Below, in pieces: positions 36,654-44,783 of a stretch of DNA of 64,000 nt (its first letter is position 1; every line of letters starts with the position of its first letter). The position numbers and the translations under genes are program-made. Below the pieces are notes generated by a model. The model saw nothing but the letters and a program-made list of their open reading frames with translations, was not told where the DNA came from and made no database searches. This DNA is from Fredinandcohnia humi. GTDB taxonomy: Bacteria > Bacillota > Bacilli > Bacillales > Bacillaceae_L. Location of the stretch: positions 114,778-178,777 of the forward strand of contig NZ_LMBW01000004.1 of assembly GCF_001439915.1 (NCBI RefSeq), written 5' to 3'.

Positions 36654-37409
36654 ATGTGTCTAATTTTGTTTGCCTATCATGCACATCCGGTCTATAAATT
36701 AATTGTTGCGGCAAACCGGGATGAGTTTCTTCAGCGACGAACGGCACCGATTCACTTTTGGGAAGATGAGCCTACTGTTTTGGCAGGTAGAGACCTTGAG
36801 AAAATGGGAACCTGGATGGGGGTTACCAAAGCTGGACGTTATGCAGCGATAACGAACTATCGGGACCCAGGTGAGATAGCGGATGGCAAGCAATCGCGAG
36901 GAAAACTTGTATCAGATGCTCTCACTTTTAATGGTGATCCTGCCGATTATATGAAGCGGCTAGAGCTTACAAACTCCCAGTACCCTGGCTACAATCTCTT
37001 AGTCGGGGATCTAAATAATCTCTTTTATTATTCAAATGTAGGAAAAAGTCTTGAAAAGGTGAAGCCGGGCATCCATGGGCTCAGCAACCATCTGCTCGAT
37101 ACAAACTGGCCGAAGGTTGAAAAGGGAAAAGAGGGGCTTTCAACTATTATTAATGGAAATAACCTAGTGGAAGACCTGTTAGAGTTACTTCAGAACACAG
37201 ACCAGCCAAATGACACCCTTTTACCTAAAACAGGCATGTCACTCGAATGGGAACGAATTCTTTCTTCATTATTTATTCAAACAAATGGATATGGGACGAG
37301 AAGCTCGACCGTATTATTAATGTCAGATACAGAAATTCAGTATGTGGAGCGAACTTTTTCTAACTCAGAATCAAGAGATCAAAAGTTCCGCTTTCCGATA
37401 GGATTTTAA
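36654..37409 (+). CDS. NRDE family protein (TANGO2-like Ntn hydrolase fold)
   Basis: This 251-residue protein of the NRDE/TANGO2 family begins MCLILFAYHAHP and has the defining VAANRDEF motif (about residues 19-26). Cys2 is the expected N-terminal nucleophile position, so ATG 36654 rather than the GTG 9 bases earlier should be the start. TANGO2 proteins have been linked to heme handling and lipid metabolism; bacterial roles are poorly known. It is cytoplasmic, a single gene, convergent with murE. Confidence 0.88.
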   Translation: MCLILFAYHAHPVYKLIVAANRDEFLQRRTAPIHFWEDEPTVLAGRDLEKMGTWMGVTKAGRYAAITNYRDPGEIADGKQSRGKLVSDALTFNGDPADYMKRLELTNSQYPGYNLLVGDLNNLFYYSNVGKSLEKVKPGIHGLSNHLLDTNWPKVEKGKEGLSTIINGNNLVEDLLELLQNTDQPNDTLLPKTGMSLEWERILSSLFIQTNGYGTRSSTVLLMSDTEIQYVERTFSNSESRDQKFRFPIGF

Positions 37410-37417
37410 CTAAATAA

Positions 37418-37468
37418 AATACCAAATAAAAAAGTCTTGGCAAGCCAAAGACTTTTTTATTTGGTATT
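37418..37468. terminator. Bidirectional terminator between NRDE and murE
   Basis: A long stem pairs AATACCAAATAAAAAAGTCT with the matching right arm ending in TTTGGTATT, so both convergent genes have a T-run. Confidence 0.9.
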
Positions 37469-39011
37469 ATTTTTTGATGATAAATCGTTCTCTTTTTTCA
37501 TCCGTCAGGTCTCCTGAAACGGATGCTTGTTCTTTCCATTTTATATACTCTTGCAGGAACTCACGCGCCACTTCTCTATCATCGAAATGGTTAGTTACAT
37601 CTCCAATAATTTGATAGGTTTCATGCCCTTTACCTGCAATAATCACACAATCATCTATTGTTTTTTCACTAGCCCCACGAAATACGGCTTCCTCAATTGC
37701 CTGTTTTCTATCGACTAATTTAGTATAGTCTTTTCCAAGTGTTCCTTCGATTCCTTTTTCCATGTCTTTTAAGATTTCAAGGGGGTCTTCGTTTCGTGGA
37801 TTATCACTTGTTAAAATGACATAATCACTGTACTTTTCTGCAATGTTTGCCATAATCGGGCGTTTTCCGGCATCTCTGTTTCCACCGCATCCAACCACAC
37901 ATGTAATTTTCCCTTTTGACAGCTGGCGTGCTGTTTTTAATACATTTTCTAAACTATCTGGTGTATGTGCATAATCAACAATAACCGCAAAGTCTTGGCC
38001 GGCATCCACGGTTTCAAATCGACCAGATACCCCATTGATTTGTTCAATTGTTTTAACAATTGCATGTAATTCTATGTTTTCGATTAAACAAGCGGAAATG
38101 GCAGCAAGTAAATTATACACATTGAATTTTCCGATGAGTTTAGTGGTTACTTCCGCTTTTCCTTTGAATGTATGTAATGTAAAATGTGTACCTCTTGGCG
38201 TCAATTTAATATCTGTTGCATATACATCTGCTTCTTTATCAATCCCATACCTGATTACTTGTGCCGATGTAATTGAAGCATATTTTTCGCTTATAGGATC
38301 ATCATTATTGAGAACCGCAAAACCTTCATTGGTTAAACTAGAAAACAACAATCCTTTCGCATGAGCATATTCATCCATACTATGGTGATAATCTAGGTGG
38401 TCCTGCGTTAAATTGGTAAAAATGGCGGTTTTAAATTTTGTCCCCCATACACGGCCGAGTGATAATGCATGTGATGACACTTCCATCACAACATGGGACA
38501 TTTTCTTGTTTTTCATGTCATCAAAAAGTTCCTGTAACTCCAATGTATCAGGAGTTGTATTTTTTGATTGGATAACCACATCACTATATTGAATATTAAT
38601 CGTACCGATTAATCCGCTTGGTTTTTGATTGTGGTTTAAAATTTGTTGAACGATGTTTGATGTGGTCGTTTTCCCATTAGTACCAGTAATGCCGATTACT
38701 TGAAGTTCGGAGGTTGGAGATTGGTAAAACGTATCAGCAATAATCGCCATCGATCGCCTTGTATCAGGAACCTGAATAGTAGTAATATCGTCAGGAACGT
38801 CTACTTCTTTTTCGACTAGGAAAGCGACAGCTCCCTTGTCGATTGCTTGATTAATAAAATCATGACCATCAACAGTATACCCTTTTAAGCAAATAAAAAG
38901 ATGACCTGCTTCAACCTTTCTTGAATCATACTGAACACCTGTAATCTCAATATCTTGTTCGTGTTTTATCGTTTTAATTAACAGTCTATCCGTTACTTCT
39001 TTTAATTTCAC
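37467..39011 (-). CDS. murE: UDP-MurNAc-L-Ala-D-Glu:meso-diaminopimelate ligase (stand-alone MurE)
   Basis: This 514-residue Mur ligase adds meso-DAP to the peptidoglycan precursor. It has an N-terminal UMAG-binding domain (about 20-95), an ATP loop GITGTNGKTTT (about 105-115), a central domain, and a C-terminal domain with the DNPR motif that selects meso-DAP. The start is GTG 39011 with AAGGGG eight bases upstream; an in-frame GTG at 39020 overlaps that site. It lies outside any division/cell-wall cluster and directly downstream of asnB on the same strand, though a terminator separates them. It may be a second MurE copy. Confidence 0.88.
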   Translation of the reverse strand: MKLKEVTDRLLIKTIKHEQDIEITGVQYDSRKVEAGHLFICLKGYTVDGHDFINQAIDKGAVAFLVEKEVDVPDDITTIQVPDTRRSMAIIADTFYQSPTSELQVIGITGTNGKTTTSNIVQQILNHNQKPSGLIGTINIQYSDVVIQSKNTTPDTLELQELFDDMKNKKMSHVVMEVSSHALSLGRVWGTKFKTAIFTNLTQDHLDYHHSMDEYAHAKGLLFSSLTNEGFAVLNNDDPISEKYASITSAQVIRYGIDKEADVYATDIKLTPRGTHFTLHTFKGKAEVTTKLIGKFNVYNLLAAISACLIENIELHAIVKTIEQINGVSGRFETVDAGQDFAVIVDYAHTPDSLENVLKTARQLSKGKITCVVGCGGNRDAGKRPIMANIAEKYSDYVILTSDNPRNEDPLEILKDMEKGIEGTLGKDYTKLVDRKQAIEEAVFRGASEKTIDDCVIIAGKGHETYQIIGDVTNHFDDREVAREFLQEYIKWKEQASVSGDLTDEKRERFIIKK

Positions 39012-39146
39012 AACGTTCACCCCTTAAAGGTTGTTTGGCTGGTTTTATTTTAGCCTTAATTAACATAACTAACCATTACATCTATCATAAATCTAGCTGT
39101 AATGGTTCGTTTTTGAATGATTGATCACGCCTGAAAAGAAAACCGT

Positions 39147-39184
39147 AAAAAAAGAGCGAAACCTGTTCTTTTTGAACAGGCTTT
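39147..39184 (-). terminator. Terminator of asnB
   Basis: CCTGTTC and GAACAGG flank a T5 loop. On the minus strand the stem is followed within a few bases by a T7 run. Confidence 0.75.
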
Positions 39185-41087
39185 AGACAGTTAAATTACC
39201 TTTCTTTAGCAACTTTGCTTGAAGCTCTTCCAAACTGGTTTCTCGTACATGCAATGCATACCACAATAAGAAAATAACAACTGTCCAGACTTTTCTTGAA
39301 TTATCGGTTTTTCCTTCCTTATGTTCGTTTAACAATTCAAGTACATATTTTGTGTTTACAAACGGATTTGCTTCTTCTTCTTGAAGAAGTGCTTTTATCC
39401 AGCTGTACCATTCGTCCTTCATCCAATGACGAATCGGAACAGGAAATCCCAATTTTCTTCGATTCATTGCATCTTCTGGAATAATTTCTTTTGCTGCTTG
39501 GCGTAAAATGTACTTTGTTGTATTGTTCGCCAATTTATATTCCGTTGGGATTTTGGATGCCAACGCAAACACTTCTTTATCTAAAAATGGGACACGAAGC
39601 TCTAGTGAATTCGCCATTGTCATCCGATCAGCTTTCACTAATATATCCCCTCTTAACCATGTATGCATATCAATATATTGCATCTTAGTAGGTTCGTCAT
39701 AGTTTCGAACTTCATCATAGAACGGCTTTGTGTATGTTTCATATGAAAGGGATCCGTCATAATCTTTTAATACTTTTTGTTTTTCAACTTCCCCGTAAAT
39801 CTTTGCATTTCCAACATATCGTTGTTCGATTGATTGACTCGCTCTTTCAATGTAGCTTTTACCCTTTACACCTTGTGGAATGACTTTTCCGATTCGTTTT
39901 AACCCATTTTGAATGGGTTTGGGCAGATTGGTAAACTTTTGCAGATCAAGGGGTTCACGGTAAATGTTATACCCTCCGAATAGCTCATCTGAACCTTCTC
40001 CACTTAAGACGACTGTAACATGCTTTTTGGCTTCTTTAGCAACAAAATACAAAGGAATAGCTGCAGGATCCGCTACTGGTTCATCCATTTGCCACACAAT
40101 TTTGGGAAGTTCCTCTAAAAATTCTTGTGCTGTAATAACTTTATGGATATTTTCAACACCAATGTATTCCGCTGTTTCTTTTGCTAAATCAATTTCACTA
40201 AATCCTTCTCTTTCAAATCCAACTGTGAATGTTTTGATATTTGGATTAACCTCTTTCGCTAAAGCCACAATGACACTTGAATCAATCCCGCCTGATAAGA
40301 AACTCCCAACGGGAACATCGCTTCTCATATGCATTTGAACAGATTTACGCAATGTGTCTAACACTTCATTTTTCATTTCTTCAAAATCTGTTTTCACTGA
40401 TTCAAATTTTGGTTTGAAATATTGTTCAAACTCCATATTTCCACTTCTTTTTAGTTTGAAGTAATGTCCGGGTAACACCTTATTTACTTCCACGTGCATT
40501 GTATATGGTTCGGGAGGATATTGGTATGTCATATAATGATGTAAAGCAACTTTATCCATTTCTAACGTTTGGATATCCTTTATTGCATAATCAATACTCT
40601 TTTTCTCACTTGCGAAAAATGTACCTAGGGATGTGTGTGCATAATACAAAGGTTTGATTCCGAAATGGTCTCTTGCTCCAAATAGAACTTCCTCTAGATT
40701 GTCCCAAATCAAAAAGGCATACATTCCCCGTAAATGGTTAACAACATCTTCTTTGTATTCGTGATATGCAGCTAAAATCACTTCGGTATCTGAACTTGTT
40801 TTAAATTCATGACCTTTGCTGGTGAGTTCTTCTTTTATTTCTAAATAGTTATAAATTTCGCCATTAAAAATAATCCAATAACGATCATTCAAATAGGATA
40901 ATGGCTGATGTCCGCCCTCTAGATCAATAATGCTTAATCGTCTAAATCCCAAAAAAACTTGCTCATTTTCATAAAAACCGTTATCATCTGGTCCTCGGTG
41001 ATGAATGATATTTGTAGCTTCTTTAAAAACCGAGTAATCATTTATTTCAATTTCCTTCTTAGGAAGAAATCCAAAAAAACCGCACAT
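39183..41087 (-). CDS. asnB: Glutamine-hydrolysing asparagine synthetase / amidotransferase
   Basis: This 634-residue enzyme has an N-terminal class II glutamine amidotransferase domain (residues 2-210, nucleophile Cys2 in MCGFFGF, RRLSIIDL and FNGEIYNY motifs). The synthetase domain (about 235-600) carries the PP-loop SGGIDSS. ATG 41087 is required to expose Cys2 and has GGAGG nine bases upstream. The family makes asparagine. In B. subtilis, however, AsnB is known to amidate meso-DAP in peptidoglycan precursors, and the neighbouring murE makes that role plausible here. Confidence 0.9.
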   Translation of the reverse strand: MCGFFGFLPKKEIEINDYSVFKEATNIIHHRGPDDNGFYENEQVFLGFRRLSIIDLEGGHQPLSYLNDRYWIIFNGEIYNYLEIKEELTSKGHEFKTSSDTEVILAAYHEYKEDVVNHLRGMYAFLIWDNLEEVLFGARDHFGIKPLYYAHTSLGTFFASEKKSIDYAIKDIQTLEMDKVALHHYMTYQYPPEPYTMHVEVNKVLPGHYFKLKRSGNMEFEQYFKPKFESVKTDFEEMKNEVLDTLRKSVQMHMRSDVPVGSFLSGGIDSSVIVALAKEVNPNIKTFTVGFEREGFSEIDLAKETAEYIGVENIHKVITAQEFLEELPKIVWQMDEPVADPAAIPLYFVAKEAKKHVTVVLSGEGSDELFGGYNIYREPLDLQKFTNLPKPIQNGLKRIGKVIPQGVKGKSYIERASQSIEQRYVGNAKIYGEVEKQKVLKDYDGSLSYETYTKPFYDEVRNYDEPTKMQYIDMHTWLRGDILVKADRMTMANSLELRVPFLDKEVFALASKIPTEYKLANNTTKYILRQAAKEIIPEDAMNRRKLGFPVPIRHWMKDEWYSWIKALLQEEEANPFVNTKYVLELLNEHKEGKTDNSRKVWTVVIFLLWYALHVRETSLEELQAKLLKKGNLTV

Positions 41088-41525
41088 ATATTTAATCCTC
41101 CAGTTATTCAAAACTTTATAATGTAAGTATAATCCTTTTTTTCTCTTTACAAAATAGACCCTATAACTTATCTATAAGTTACAGACTTGAAAAATAAATA
41201 AAAAGACCTTTTTTCAACGCAGAAAAAAGGTATAGAAAAACATGAATCCTAATTTTTCAACCTATTCTATAATACAAAAAGTGATAAAGAAATACAAATT
41301 TCTTTCGTTATGACATCTACTAGATAATCTTTACAAAACCTAGTATTTTCGACCGTTTTGAAATGTAATTGTAATAATACTATGACGTTTTATGACAATT
41401 TTTTATGTTATAATACAAAACATGAGAATATCTAGCAAAATATGATAATAGTGGTGAAAGATGAATGTCTTTCTCACCCTTTAAATAATAGATTGCTAAG
41501 TTAGTAGAAGGGGGATGCTATTTCG
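41088..41525. other. Divergent asnB / M23 peptidase intergenic region
   Basis: No gene is visible in these 438 bases. A perfect 16-bp palindrome AACTTAT-CT-ATAAGTT is at 41165-41180, and a hairpin ACCTTTTTTC/GAAAAAAGGT at 41206-41231. TATAAT at 41409-41414 is the likely -10 box for the peptidase gene. I found no T-box for asnB. Confidence 0.55.
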
Positions 41526-42848
41526 TTGAAGCGAAAACTTCTAATGATTGGAGTAGGTATATCAATAGGATTCGGAAGTTTATTGACGGCTATGCCTACT
41601 ACTGCATTGGCGATTCAAAAAAATGAAAAGCTCGAAAGTGAGAAAAAAGAGGTTCAGGAGAAGAAATCGGAGCTAGAGTCTGAAATCACTCAAAAAGAAG
41701 ATGCAATCGGTGAAATCAAACAACAAAAGGTCGGTGTTGAACAGGAACTTAAGCAACTTGATTTTGCGGTAGGTGAAACACGCAGCAAAATTGATGGCAA
41801 AAAAGCACAAATTCAAGAAACGAAAGAAGATATAGAGCGCCTTGAAGCGGAAATGAAGGTGCTTGAGGAACGGATTCAGAAGCGGGACGAGCTTATTAAA
41901 GAGCGGATGCGCAGCCTTCAGCAAAGCGGTGGAGTGGTCAGCTATGTGGACGTGTTACTCGGTGCTAAAAGCTTTAATGATTTCATCAACCGGGTTAGCG
42001 CGGTATCTACATTTGTACAAGCTGACCGTGAAATTATGAAAGAGCATGAAGCTGACATTAAAAAACTTGAAGAAAATAAAGAAGAGGTTAAAACCTTACT
42101 CGCACAGCAAGAAGACCAGTTGAAGGAACTTGACCGGTTGGAAGTCCAGCTGCAAGCTCAAATTCAAGAACAAAATAAAGTAATGGCTCAATTAGAGGTT
42201 GAAGAGCAACAGATGCATGAGGAGCTTCATGAATTAGAGGATATTGGAGAATTATTAGCCGCACAGGAAAAGGCAATTCAGATGGAAATCAATTCCTGGA
42301 ACCAAAGGCAAAAAGAGCTTGAGGAGCAACGGATAAAAGAAGAAGAAGAACGTAAAAGAATTGAAGAGGAACGTAAAAAGGCTGAAGCGGAAGGAAGAAC
42401 ACCGCCTCCTCTACCGCCAGCATCATCACCTGTTGTGAACAATGGGGCATTTATGAACCCAACAACAGGTCGACTAACATCCCCTTTTGGAATGCGTGGG
42501 GGAAAAATGCACAATGGCATTGATATTGGTAAAGGTGGGCGACAAGGAAATGTCCCAATTTATGCGTCCGCCAGCGGCACAGTTACACGCTCTAATTATA
42601 GCAGTAGCTATGGAAATGTCGTTATCATTACCCACTATATCAATGGACGTCAGATGACAACCCTTTATGCTCATTTAGATGAACGCTTTGTTACCCAGTA
42701 TCAGCAGGTGAATCAGGGTGATTTGATTGGTTACATGGGAAATACAGGGGATTCATATGGAGCGCATCTCCATTTTGAAATGTACGATGGATCATATACC
42801 GCATCCCATTCAAATGCAGTGAATCCACTTAATTACGTGTCATATTGA
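41526..42848 (+). CDS. Secreted M23 metallopeptidase with long coiled coil (EnvC/CwlO-like)
   Basis: This 440-residue cell-wall protein has a signal peptide (about 1-30, ending ALA) and an extended coiled coil rich in Glu, Lys and Gln (about 32-290). A Pro-rich hinge (PPPLPPASSP) precedes a LytM/M23 zinc endopeptidase domain (about 315-440). The zinc ligands are visible: H329 and D333 (HNGID), H414 and H416 (AHLHFE). All are present, so the domain should be catalytic, unlike degenerate EnvC activators. It probably cuts peptide cross-bridges during growth or division. The start is a TTG with AAGGGGGA upstream. Confidence 0.9.
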   Translation: MKRKLLMIGVGISIGFGSLLTAMPTTALAIQKNEKLESEKKEVQEKKSELESEITQKEDAIGEIKQQKVGVEQELKQLDFAVGETRSKIDGKKAQIQETKEDIERLEAEMKVLEERIQKRDELIKERMRSLQQSGGVVSYVDVLLGAKSFNDFINRVSAVSTFVQADREIMKEHEADIKKLEENKEEVKTLLAQQEDQLKELDRLEVQLQAQIQEQNKVMAQLEVEEQQMHEELHELEDIGELLAAQEKAIQMEINSWNQRQKELEEQRIKEEEERKRIEEERKKAEAEGRTPPPLPPASSPVVNNGAFMNPTTGRLTSPFGMRGGKMHNGIDIGKGGRQGNVPIYASASGTVTRSNYSSSYGNVVIITHYINGRQMTTLYAHLDERFVTQYQQVNQGDLIGYMGNTGDSYGAHLHFEMYDGSYTASHSNAVNPLNYVSY

Positions 42849-42858
42849 TGAATGAAAT

Positions 42859-42886
42859 GCCCGACCAACAATGGTGGGGCGTTTTT
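42859..42886 (+). terminator. Terminator of the M23 peptidase gene
   Basis: GCCCGACCA (42859-42867) pairs with TGGTGGGGC (42872-42880), followed by T5. Confidence 0.8.
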
Positions 42887-42981
42887 GTTTCTGCTAGTTT
42901 TCATTGTCTATCTAAAGAAGCCAACTAAAAAATCGATATTTTTAGAGATCCAAATGCGTATTGGCGTATTTGCACCCGATT

Positions 42982-43189
42982 TATGAAGGGGAAAACGGGT
43001 GAAGAACCCACCCAAAATCCTTTTCATCGTGGTTATGAAGGGGAAAAACGGTGAAGAACCCTATCCAAATCCTCTTCATCATGGCTATGAAGAGGAAAAC
43101 GAGTAAAGAACCCGGCCGAAATCCTCTTCATCGTGGTTATGAAGGGGAAAACGAGTGAAGAACCCAGCCGAAATCCTCTTCATCATAAT
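42982..43189. repeat. Tandem array B: four copies of a 52-bp hairpin-forming unit
   Basis: Units begin at 42982, 43034, 43086 and 43138. Each has ATGAAGGGG (or AGAGG) near its start and CCTCTTCAT (or CCTTTTCAT) near its end, so each can fold on itself; in copy 3 the 9-bp arms are perfect (43087-43095 with 43123-43131). No reading frame persists. It lies between convergent genes. Confidence 0.9.
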
Positions 43190-43264
43190 AACGAAAAGTA
43201 ACCCAACTTTTTGATGCCTAAAACAATATCCATCATCAATTTTATTATGGATATTTCAACAAAA

Positions 43265-43289
43265 AAACCCACATTCAAAATGTGGGTTT
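43265..43289. terminator. Bidirectional terminator hairpin
   Basis: AAACCCACAT (43265-43274) pairs with ATGTGGGTTT (43280-43289). Confidence 0.75.
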
Positions 43290-43310
43290 ACAACTACATA
43301 GTTTTCGTTG

Positions 43311-43430
43311 TCTAGCTTCAGGTGCCATCGGCTCGAGGTCACAAGCAAATCACTTCGGAAGGCAAAGGGCGCCTTCTTTCAGCGCTTTTCTTGTGCTTGT
43401 CGCATATAAGCGGGCACCTTACGCTTTTCT
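43311..43430. repeat. Dispersed structured element, copy 1
   Basis: This is a roughly 112-bp element with nested stems: outer 43314-43326/43413-43425, middle CACAAG/CTTGTG (43340-43345/43390-43395) and inner GAAGGC/GCCTTC (43358-43363/43371-43376). It matches copy 2 at 48.98 kb. It abuts the 3' end of the Crp/Fnr gene. The type is familiar as a repeated intergenic sequence of Bacillaceae genomes. Confidence 0.85.
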
Positions 43431-44128
43431 TACGTTTTTGCCTTCTTTTTTAAGCTTTCGAGATCGACGATGTGAATATCCCTTTGACCACTTACCTCAA
43501 TTAGGTTGTCTGAAATGAATTTGACAAACTTTCGGCTGATGGTTTCAGGTGTTGTGCCGATTAGAGACGCCAGAACCTTTTTTGTAATTGGAAGTTTAAA
43601 CCGACCATCCTTGGAGTGAACTCGGTTATTGAACAAAAGGAGAACACTTGCTAATCGTTGCTCAACCTCCATTAAACTCAGTAAACTCATCCACTCGTCA
43701 GCCTGATATATTCTCTCGTTTAACGCCCGCATGAAACGAAGCGTCATTTTATGATTTCGCTCTAATGTATTAAAAAAGTCTTGTTTCTGAATGGTATAAA
43801 TAACGGTATCATTAATCGCAACTGCATTTGCATAATGATTTTCGGCTTGAAGCATGGCAGATTGACCAAAAAAGTCATCAGGGAAAAGGAGGCGAACAAT
43901 TTGTTCCTTTCCGTCCTCAGCCACTTTTGTAATTTTAATAATGCCTTCACCGATAATATACAGAGTGTCAGAAGGATCACCTTCTCTAAAAATCACATCC
44001 CCTTTGCGATAATCACGAATTTGAATGCACTTTTGTAAAAGGTTCATTTCCTTCTCATTTAAACCTTGAAAAATAGGTATCAGCCGAATATTGCTTGGAT
44101 CATGTGGACTGCTAATCATACAGAACAC
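43430..44128 (-). CDS. Crp/Fnr family transcriptional regulator
   Basis: This is a 232-residue regulator with a cyclic-nucleotide-binding-type beta-roll (about residues 15-125), a dimerisation helix and a C-terminal winged helix. The recognition helix contains TPETISRKF; the E-T-I-S-R pattern is the one that reads TTGAT half-sites in FNR. The N-terminal cysteine cluster of oxygen-sensing FNR is absent. The start is uncertain. GTG 44128 lies 5 bases after AAGGAG, while ATG 44119 is too far from it, and the open frame reaches back to 44221. A perfect TTGAT-N4-ATCAA box lies upstream (44341-44354), so autoregulation and control of odhAB are possible. Confidence 0.88.
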   Translation of the reverse strand: MFCMISSPHDPSNIRLIPIFQGLNEKEMNLLQKCIQIRDYRKGDVIFREGDPSDTLYIIGEGIIKITKVAEDGKEQIVRLLFPDDFFGQSAMLQAENHYANAVAINDTVIYTIQKQDFFNTLERNHKMTLRFMRALNERIYQADEWMSLLSLMEVEQRLASVLLLFNNRVHSKDGRFKLPITKKVLASLIGTTPETISRKFVKFISDNLIEVSGQRDIHIVDLESLKKKAKT

Positions 44129-44339
44129 TTTTTCTCCTTTCAAAATGCCTATAAAATGTGGACTCTTGTTGTACTTTAGTTTACCTACATTGCTGAAGTC
44201 TAAACGGACTATTGGTATCAAAAGTGGATGTGGATCAACGGTTCCTTTACTTCAATTGGAATGTTGTACTACATATAGAGGCTTCACTTTATTTTATTTT
44301 AAAATCATATTAGTTTCTTTTGTGAATTTCCTTCGAAAA

Positions 44340-44355
44340 CTTGATTTAAATCAAG
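44340..44355. promoter_or_regulatory. FNR-type box between the Crp/Fnr gene and odhA
   Basis: CTTGATTTAAATCAAG is a perfect 16-bp palindrome that contains the canonical TTGAT-N4-ATCAA site (44341-44354). It lies about 212 bases upstream of the Crp/Fnr start and about 430 bases upstream of odhA. Confidence 0.7.
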
Positions 44356-44569
44356 GAAACTTTCTGCTTTCAACTATATGATAAGAATAACATATTTAAT
44401 CAGAATTATGACTATATAATGACTCTTATTTCGCCTATTTTTCCGGCTTTTTTTAATAATTTCCAATGTAAGCATTTTACTAGAAATTAACTGGAAATAG
44501 GGTATAGTATGGGTAGATGTCATATCTCTATAAAATATCAATATTGTCTATTAAGTATTACAATTGTGA

Positions 44570-44742
44570 GTTTAAAAAGGAGGATGAAGAGGACCGCGTC
44601 GACAAAGACGCCACGTCCTGTGCGTCGAAATTTCAAGGCGGTGCAGCTTTGAGTACCGGAGCGTATGCATTTTATACGTGAGGAACGGAGAAGCAAGCCA
44701 ACGCAGAAATTCAATGCGTCATATTCACCGCACTTTTTAAAC
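44570..44742 (+). other. Structured 173-base element in the odhA leader
   Basis: A 10-bp inverted repeat (GTTTAAAAAG 44570-44579 with CTTTTTAAAC 44733-44742) encloses several stems. These are GCGTC/GACGC (44596-44600/44607-44611) within GGAC/GTCC, GCGGTG/CACCGC (44638-44643/44726-44731), CGTAT/ATACG (44662-44666/44674-44678) and CGCA/TGCG. It ends 25 bases before the odhA ribosome binding site. It could be a leader RNA or an inserted repeat element. I do not recognise it as a named RNA family. Confidence 0.65.
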
Positions 44743-44783
44743 ATCCTTACAAGTATGTAATGTAATATGGAGGCTAATTAAAA

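Noticed and set aside
41088-41300. T-box leader for asnB
   Set aside because: No specifier-type structure or conserved T-box sequence (TGGNACCGCG type) is visible on the minus strand.
41360-41375. WalR-type site (TGTAATTGTAAT) ahead of the M23 peptidase gene
   Set aside because: The two half-sites abut, while the WalR consensus needs five bases between them.
44584-44652. Small peptide beginning ATGAAGAGG after a GGAGG in the odhA leader
   Set aside because: GGAGG touches the ATG with no spacing, and the frame coincides with the stems of the structured element.
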